Origin: Pseudofabraea citricarpa | Lineage: Eukaryota; Ascomycota; Leotiomycetes; Helotiales; Dermateaceae | Reading direction: 5' to 3' | Length of the DNA stretch: 64,000 nt | Assembly (NCBI GenBank): GCA_029641185.1 | Contig: JAPWGK010000016.1 | Span: 868,001 to 932,000 of the forward strand | In this document: positions 57,662 through 64,000 of the stretch, one piece after another | Numbering within the stretch: position 1 is the stretch's first letter | Layout of the letters: each line of letters opens with the position of its first letter | Translations under genes and position numbers: made by a program | The notes under the pieces: model-generated | Told to the model about the DNA's origin: nothing | The model's input: the letters and a program-made list of their open reading frames with translations, nothing else | The model's database searches: none

Positions 57662-59463
57662 ATGATGTCTTTTGGGAGTAAGGGGAAGGCAGTGCCTCCT
57701 CTTGAGCCAGCTCAGAAGCGAATCGTCATCTGTTGTGATGGCACGTAAGTCTACTCTTGATGGCACGAAATTCCAACCAGGGAAAATATGCTGATGGTTC
57801 CGGTAATAGATGGCAGAACTCTGCGACTGCGAAGCCGAATATTCCTTCCAACGTGACACAAATCTGCCGCTCGCTGGCGAAATGTGGCCGTGGCACTGAC
57901 GGAAAGGTTTGGCAGCAGATCGTCTTCTACGATGCAGGCGTCGGAACTGGAGACCTGTCAAGTTCTGAGCGGAACAGTCAAGGTATACTGAACCTTGTAA
58001 TTCATTGATGGTGCTCTGTACTGATACGCCGAGTCCATAGGAGCTACTGGTCGAGGACTGAATGTCAATGTAATTGCAGCATATAACTTCCTCGTGAATA
58101 ACTATGCATCTGGCGATGAGTTGTTCTTCTTTGGCTTCTCACGTGGTGCTTATACCGCACGAGCTGTAGCTGGGCTGGTTTGCGAGATGGGTATCTTATC
58201 TCCTGTGGAGATGCGCCTGTTTCCGGAATTATATGCTGCTCATAAAAAGGTGAACATGGACGAGACAGAGCTCAGCGTAGATGAGTGGTGGTCCAGACAT
58301 GCCCAGCATTTGGAATACCAGCAGCCACGAGAGGATGTTCCAGTCAAAGCTATTGGTGTCTGGGTACTTTACACCCCTATGCACGATCCCTTTGTACGTT
58401 GTCTGACCAAAAGCAATATTAGGACACTGTCGCCGCATTAGGCATGCCAAGTGAACGTAAGAAGCTCAGCAACAAGTACAAGAAGCAATATCTCTTCCAC
58501 AAGACCAACATTCATCCTCGTAAGACCTCTTTAGCGTCTTCAGGGCTAGTACTGAGATTGAAAAATAGGAATTGAAAATGCTTTCCAGGCTTTGGCCTTA
58601 GACGAACGTCGAAGCCCATTCACACCAGTAGTGTGGTACAAACCGGAATTCAATACAACCACTAACCTGCTGCAGGTTTGGTTTCCAGGCGTAGGCATTC
58701 TCATCTGCCATCTTGTCGAAGACAGCTGACCCAGCCATAGGTTCACATAAACATTGGCGGTGGAGATTCGGATGCTCTGCTTAAAAAGTACAAGGGTGAC
58801 CACGAACAGATGGCACATATCACCTTAGCATGGATGTTGGACCGGATGGCCGACTTTCTTCATTTTGACCCTGCTGCAGCGGAGCTCGCTCTTCATGCTA
58901 GAGATCTTGGCCCTAGTTCTCGCCATGGCATGGGAGAAGTAGTCAATGGTGCTCGATATGCAAGTGGTAAAGTAAAGGACAGTTTTTCCGGCTTCATATA
59001 CTGGATACTTGGGTCGAAGCCACGCACACCAGGTGAATACAAGGATGTTAGCCAGCCTGACCTCCTCCTGACGACTTTGGGCATCACTAATGAAGAAATT
59101 CATCCGAGCGTACATTGTCGACAAGTCGGAACGATGATCGGTCTTCCGGGTGAGCTTACTGAGAGACGTATCAAAAAGAACCAATATCGGCCTCGTGGAT
59201 TGACCGACTTTCGACGTGTTCAGCAAGAAGTAGGCTGGTACTGGCATCGACCTGGAGGACATGTAAAAGCCTGTGGGGTTTGCAAAGTCAAGAACAAGCC
59301 AGAACTAAGACTTCCCGAATACGTTATCCCTCCAAAGCTGAGTACCAAGCCTAGCATGGAAAGGATGTTGATGGAGCATCAGAATTCTAGTAAGATGTTG
59401 TTGAGAGAGCTAGATGCTGGTAATGGATTTGCTGTTGCTGGTGCAAGTAGTGATGAGGGCTGA
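57662..59463 (+). CDS. DUF2235 alpha/beta-hydrolase (Tle1-like phospholipase fold)
   Basis: Six exons: 57662-57744, 57810-57982, 58041-58363, 58423-58519, 58569-58690, 58741-59463; 506 aa. All five introns (49-65 nt) are GT-AG and joins rebuild conserved motifs. RIVICCDGTWQNS (~20-32) is the family N-terminal strand and Asp loop; FFGFSRGAYTAR has the G-x-S-x-G nucleophile, Ser119; WFPGVHINIGGGDSD across the last splice holds the Asp region (Asp275); His268 lies beside it. DUF2235 proteins include the bacterial Tle1 phospholipase effectors; fungal members are intracellular and poorly studied. No signal peptide. The C-terminal tail from ~430 includes a CGVCKVKNK segment and looks flexible. A second ATG directly follows the first. 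Confidence 0.88.
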
Positions 59464-60174
59464 GTGGGTCCACTGATGTGACTGCTGTGCCTGTTGAATA
59501 GATTGAGATGCAGTAGCTATACAGCCACCAATGATACAACCTCTCTTTACTTCTGATCGGATGATAACGAGCATCGCGAGCTCAAAGATTGAAGGCTTTG
59601 AGTCTAGAGCTGTGGTTGAGAAGTCTGAGAGATGACAGAATTAGCGAGTCAGATTAAACGTGACCGGGATCGGGAAAAAGAAAGATGTTGATTAATCAGC
59701 AGTGATTGGCTCCCAACCTCCCATCCGCATCCCACACATCCATCCAACGGCCAAGTGGCCATCGGCGATAAAGCAGATCTCAATCTAGCAGGGATTAAAA
59801 CGTTTTTCTGAAGTCAGATCCAAGTCCAGGGGGAGCGGGAGCCACAAAATGACGTTATTTTGGTCTTTTCCGATTTTGCATCGTTGCTTAGAAATGGCGT
59901 CTTGTCTCCAGAATTTTCTTATGCGCGCTTATCAATCCACGACTCGAGGATATTGACCTAAGCATCATACACTGTCTAGTGCAGTAGTCAGTGACGTTAT
60001 TTAAAGGTGCGAGTATCCTCTCTCCATTTCTCCTTTCCTCTCTTCATCTTGTGAGAATTTCATTTCCAGCGTATTTACCTGAGAAAAAGACCCCGCACCG
60101 CTCTTCTCTTTTTTTTGTCTATCATCACAGCACAGTACCAGCAACAACAACAACACAAACCTCAAACCTTCACA
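59464..60174. other. Intergenic between DUF2235 and OYE genes
   Basis: No gene seen. A TATTTAAAG element near 59999-60006 and CT/CAA-rich leader sequence before 60175 look like the OYE promoter and 5' UTR. Confidence 0.55.
59999..60006 (+). promoter_or_regulatory. TATA-like element of OYE gene
   Basis: TATTTAAAG about 170 bp upstream of the OYE ATG, followed by a CT-rich leader with CAACAACAACAA just before the start. Confidence 0.4.
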
Positions 60175-61311
60175 ATGGCAGCAACTACCTCCAAGCTCTT
60201 CCAACCCCTCAAAGTAGGGCAATCGGCGCTCAAGAACCGTATCGTCATGGCACCGTTGACGCGGCTCCGCGCATCAGACACCCACGCACCCATCGTGCCT
60301 CTCGTAGCAGAGTACTATGCCCAACGTGCCGCAGTACCAGGCACGCTCCTCATCAGCGAGGCGACCTTCATCGCACCGCAAGCCGCGGGCTACGACAACG
60401 CGCCCGGCATCTGGAGCAGCGAGCAGATCGCAGCATGGAAGCAAGTGACGGACGCCGTCCACGCCAAGGGCGGCTACATCTACCTCCAGCTATGGGCACT
60501 CGGACGAGCGGCAGACCCTGCTACGCTGGCCAAGGAAGGAGGCAAAGGATACAAAGTGAAGAGCAGCAGCACAGTGCCTTTCGAAGGAGGAGCCACACCA
60601 GAAGCCTTGACGGAAGAGGAAATCCAGGCCTACATTCAAGAGTATGCCAGCGCGGCCAAACGAGCCATCGAGGCTGGCTTCGACGGCGTGGAAATTCACG
60701 CCGCCAACGGGTACCTGATTGATCAGTTCACGCAGGACACGGCGAACCAGCGCAGCGATCGATGGGGAGGCAGTATCGAGAACCGCTCGCGCTTCGCCAT
60801 CGAGGTGGCCAAATCAGTCACGGCCGCTGTCGGTGCCGACCGCACGGGAATCCGCCTGAGTCCCTTCAGTACGTTCCAGGGAATGAAGATGGCCGACCCG
60901 TATCCAACCTTCACCTATCTCGTTGGCGAGCTGAAGAAGCTGAAGCTCGCTTACCTGCATCTCGTTGAATCACGCATCGCAGGCAACGCCGATGTCGAAG
61001 CGACCGAGAAGGTCGACCCGCTCATCGCCGCCTGGGACCACACGTCGCCCATCCTGCTGGCGGGCGGCTTCCGAAGCGACAGCGCTCTCCGCGCCGCAGA
61101 TGAGGAGTATAAGGACCAGGACATCGCCATCGTCTTCGGCCGCTACTTCATCAGCAATCCCGATTTGGTCTTCCGAGTCCGCGAGAACGTCAAGTTCACG
61201 CCGTATGACCGTGATCTGTTCTACAACAAGGGCCAGGCGAAGGGGTATACTTCATGGGAGAACTCCAAAGAGTTTGAGTCTGCCAAGACAGTAGAGGCTG
61301 CGAGGAGCTAA
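60175..61311 (+). CDS. Old yellow enzyme family NADPH:flavin oxidoreductase
   Basis: Intronless, 378 aa, with a (beta/alpha)8 barrel throughout. LKNRIVMAPLTR (19-30) includes the FMN-binding Thr29; EIHAANGYLIDQF has His175 and Asn178, which hold the substrate carbonyl, and Tyr180, the proton donor; DRWGGSIENRSRF is the classic barrel motif; LLAGGF and FGRYFISNPDL bind the FMN phosphate. Enzymes of this type reduce activated C=C bonds (enones, oxylipins, nitro compounds). All catalytic residues are present. The start gives a normal family N-terminus; upstream frame is leader. Its codon use is more GC-rich than its neighbours'. Confidence 0.93.
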   Translation: MAATTSKLFQPLKVGQSALKNRIVMAPLTRLRASDTHAPIVPLVAEYYAQRAAVPGTLLISEATFIAPQAAGYDNAPGIWSSEQIAAWKQVTDAVHAKGGYIYLQLWALGRAADPATLAKEGGKGYKVKSSSTVPFEGGATPEALTEEEIQAYIQEYASAAKRAIEAGFDGVEIHAANGYLIDQFTQDTANQRSDRWGGSIENRSRFAIEVAKSVTAAVGADRTGIRLSPFSTFQGMKMADPYPTFTYLVGELKKLKLAYLHLVESRIAGNADVEATEKVDPLIAAWDHTSPILLAGGFRSDSALRAADEEYKDQDIAIVFGRYFISNPDLVFRVRENVKFTPYDRDLFYNKGQAKGYTSWENSKEFESAKTVEAARS

Positions 61312-62690
61312 AGTGCTTCCCGTTGATTGTTTGAGTGGTTTGGGCCTTTTTTATCTTATTTCTTGTTTTAGCTATCACATGGTATGGCATGGAACGGAGT
61401 TTTTGGAGTTAGGAGAGAGAAATATATGATAAATTAGAGATAGATGAAATGAATTCATGATAGAGAACAAGCTGAACGTTCAAGAGTGCTTAGAGAGTAG
61501 AAGTATTCCACTGCTTTAGAATGTAAGCAGACGCCCCGGAAAGAACTTAGGCTTCGTTTATCTCCATACCCGTGAAGATAACCGACACGCAAGTAACTTT
61601 CTGCTGCACCCATCACTCACGTGCTTTGCACTTCATCACAGGCCATACAAATCCAGAATTGAAATATTGTCAAGTTTCTTTCATTCCCATTACAGTACAG
61701 CTAGATCTATGCTATTGTGGAGAGGTAAGTACTCGACGCTTCTCAAACACTTCCTACGCCGAGAAGCATAAAAGAAGCCAAGGGAGCTCAGATGATCTTG
61801 CCCAAGTGGCCTCGAATTTCCAAACCATTCCTCATATCTTAAATCCTCTTCAACGTCAAGAATCCATCACGACCGTTAAATCCAAGGAAAGATAAGAGGA
61901 AAGGAGACCTCCATAAGACTCTACATGCGAGGAGAATAAGTGATGGTATACGAGACCAAAGCAAAAACCATGAGAGCGGGTATCTATATTTTTACGCCGT
62001 TTTGTTTTGTGTGTGTAATCCAAGCCAAACCCAGAGAAAGTTATGAAACGAATGTTAAAAGCAAAATGTTGTCGAGGCCCCAACATCATCTCAAGAAAAC
62101 ATTGGGGCTCTCAGATTTTTAAATCAAAACAAAAGAAAATATGTTAAAGCTCAGCCATTCGTAACTCCGTATAGCGCCATTGTATTATGGTTCCCACTGA
62201 TTGGGCCTCTCGCCAAATCAGGTATGGGAATCGAGAGTCAAATGATGCAAGGAGACTATTCAAAACATGGTGATCAAAGAGATGTTATCCGGGATAATGT
62301 GCACAGGAATTGTTTCGCTCTAATGCTCGTGGCGATCATTACAGAGGTGGACGATGATCGAGGACCGTGGTCGAAAATAAGGCCAGAGACATCGTAAGTC
62401 GATAATAGAAAAATCAAAGAAACGCCGTTCTAGTAAGACATGCAGTAAAAGTTTTTGGTCAATGTTAGAACCACCGCCGATACGCCATATGAATGGACAC
62501 CGTGGAGTCGGTTCGAGGACGCGAGATTCGAGGTAAGGATAGGACCGAATCAGGGTCTTCGAGTCGACGGGTAATATTTATCGATAATAGAAGAGATGGA
62601 AAAGAGGTGAGCTTTGTTGCGACGTCGCACTTGTCTAGGTCTTCCAGTAACCGTAAACGTCAAATTCTCCTTCTTTCTAGGGACGAAGAA
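61312..62690. other. Intergenic, convergent 3' ends of OYE and bHLH genes
   Basis: No supported gene on either strand. Moderately AT-rich. Confidence 0.55.
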
Positions 62691-63988
62691 TTAAAATGGT
62701 CGACGCTGTTCACCATATGGGCCAGCTGAACCCATTGCGGAGACCGGATATTCGACTCCAGTCATTGCTTGTGAAGATGTGTAAGGTGCGACTTGCGGTA
62801 GGCTGCGAATAGGCGGAAGCTCTTGTCGTTCGTGTGCATTTGCTGCTGGCTGACCATTTCCCCAGTACTGGGCTTGGGCAGGTGCAGCAGCAGCATGGAA
62901 GGGAATATTGTTTGGGGCAATGCCATTCGTTTGTTGAACATGTTGCCCGCCGGCTTCATATGCTGCCAATCGGTTTCTTAAAGCTTGAGCCTCGGCATTT
63001 TGAGCGTTGATGGTGTGATTTTGCGAGTTGATTGTAGCTGTCATCCTATCATGCTCAGAGATTGCTGCGTCTCTTGTTAGTAACTATGCTACGTCACCAT
63101 CAAAGCCTACTTACCTTTGGAAAGAATCTCCCATTTAGATGACTTAGTTGATCGCCCATCGCTTGGTAATTTAGCGCCAAGTTTCTCAAATAAATCCTTC
63201 ATCTCCGTGCGTCGCTTCCTTTCCGCAAGTTTGTGGGTCACTCTTAGTTCCGGAGTTCTTGAATATGGTTGCGAGCTTCCTGTTGGCGAGTTCGCCTCTT
63301 CGGACTGCAGCCTCGTCAATTGGTGATGATGATGCTGTTGAGCGGGCCCTTGGAATTCAGAAGAAGCTCTTGATAGGCGATTAAAATCCCCTTGGACACC
63401 GTCCTCCAATCGACGTTGCGATGGTGGATATCGAGATTCGGTGGTATATTGTGACGAGGCCATCGAGGCAATGCTGCTGCGACGAGAATCTTGGTAACCA
63501 GCAGGAGCTCCTTCCCCACTTGGGCGCGTGGCTGATGGGATCCTCTGTACTTCGACCTCTGGAAAAGCCCATGCCTGACCCTTGGTGGCTTCTGCAGCTC
63601 GTGCAATAGAACCTGGTGCTGGCCCGGTAATTGCTGGTGCTTTGCGACTATATGCACCGTTCACTTCTGGTGTTCGGGCCGATGATGGCTGGTACGAGTT
63701 GGAGAATCTGGCGTAACCAGGACGCTCCCCCGGATTGCGTTGCTGCTGTAAGCTCTCCTGTAGCGACGTCGTTGATGGGTTCTGGCTCGTGTACGGAGAA
63801 CCCGCGGTCAATCTCAACTCGCCCATGTTCTGGTAGACGGAACTGCTGACGGACTCCCTGCGCGACTCCCCGTTGGTGTATCCAGCGCTATTGCGAGCTG
63901 ATTCATACCCCATCCCATCACTACGTCTTGATAATGCGTGGTCAGCGCCAGTTGGAGAGACCATCGAAGCTACACTCATGGCGGACAT
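62691..63988 (-). CDS. bHLH transcription factor, Esc1-like (probably 5'-partial)
   Basis: Model 63988-63115 plus 63064-62691, 415 aa; the 50-nt phase-1 intron starts GTAAGT and ends CGCAG. The frame remains open to the window edge, so the true start may lie outside. A long Ser/Gln/Pro-rich N-terminus (with HHHH and QQQ runs) precedes the bHLH at ~249-300: HKLAERKRR gives His252, Glu256, Arg259 and Arg260, the CACGTG-type E-box contact set; helix 1 MKDLFEKLGAKLP, loop DGRSTKSSKW, helix 2 EILSK/AISEH, interrupted by the intron. A short helix (INAQNAEAQALRNRLAAY) could extend dimerisation. The C-terminus is Ala/Gln/Pro-rich. Similar to fission yeast Esc1-type factors; target genes unknown. Confidence 0.85.
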
Positions 63989-64000
63989 TGGAGAGGCTAG

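Noticed and set aside
1..64000. tRNA genes, rRNA, CRISPR arrays, intact transposons
   Set aside because: No tRNA B-box in proper context, no regularly spaced repeats, and no transposase, integrase or reverse transcriptase motifs or terminal repeats were seen by eye; a covariance-model and repeat search would be decisive.

Overview
This is a stretch of nuclear DNA from a filamentous ascomycete (Pezizomycotina). The evidence is eukaryotic gene structure (46 to 170 nt GT-AG introns, often with CTAAC/CTGAC-like branch sites), long AT-rich intergenic spaces, and families typical of such fungi: 2EXR-domain proteins, Kre9/Knh1-type GPI proteins, a GH43 secreted hydrolase, an Esc1-like bHLH factor and fungal DUF2235. 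Several 2EXR paralogues together would fit a member of the Leotiomycetes, but that placement is inference. I saw no bacterial operons, CRISPR array, rRNA, tRNA or intact transposon.

Layout. 1-2493: repetitive sequence without a convincing gene. 2494-4320 (-): Reg1-type PP1 regulatory subunit, with a long upstream region holding a strong G-quadruplex motif and a C-run tract. 4321-13432: gene-poor, AT-rich beyond about 6.5 kb, with at most decayed coding fragments. 13433-14410 (+): secreted GH43-like enzyme. 15724-20475 (+): large intronless ABCC transporter. 21087-27248 (+): three tandem 2EXR paralogues sharing one intron position. 28094-30094 (-): Tpa1/Ofd1-type prolyl hydroxylase, divergent from 30651-32011 (+), a cysteine desulfurase-like aminotransferase. 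32452-33264 (-) and 35134-36061 (+): two unrecognised proteins. 37553-41441 (+): Rad53/Chk2-family checkpoint kinase, convergent with 41912-43398 (-), a multi-span membrane protein. 44884-45756 (+): a fourth, divergent 2EXR protein. 46310-46630 (-): small secreted cysteine-rich protein. 50210-50966 and 55501-56385 (both -): two GPI-anchored Ser/Thr-rich wall proteins flanking an O-methyltransferase pseudogene at 53139-54622. 57662-59463 (+): DUF2235 hydrolase. 60175-61311 (+): old yellow enzyme. 62691 to the right edge (-): bHLH transcription factor, probably cut by the window end.

The genes do not form one pathway. Conserved housekeeping and regulatory genes (Reg1, Tpa1, Rad53, bHLH) alternate with accessory ones (transporter, 2EXR cluster, secreted and wall proteins, dead O-methyltransferase, OYE). 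The most unusual features are the 2EXR tandem cluster with its conserved terminal Cys-bearing exon, and the O-methyltransferase relic, whose three nonsense codons are all TAG and whose introns are mostly still recognisable. Exon junctions were read by eye from splice signals, frame and family resemblance; none was tested against RNA.
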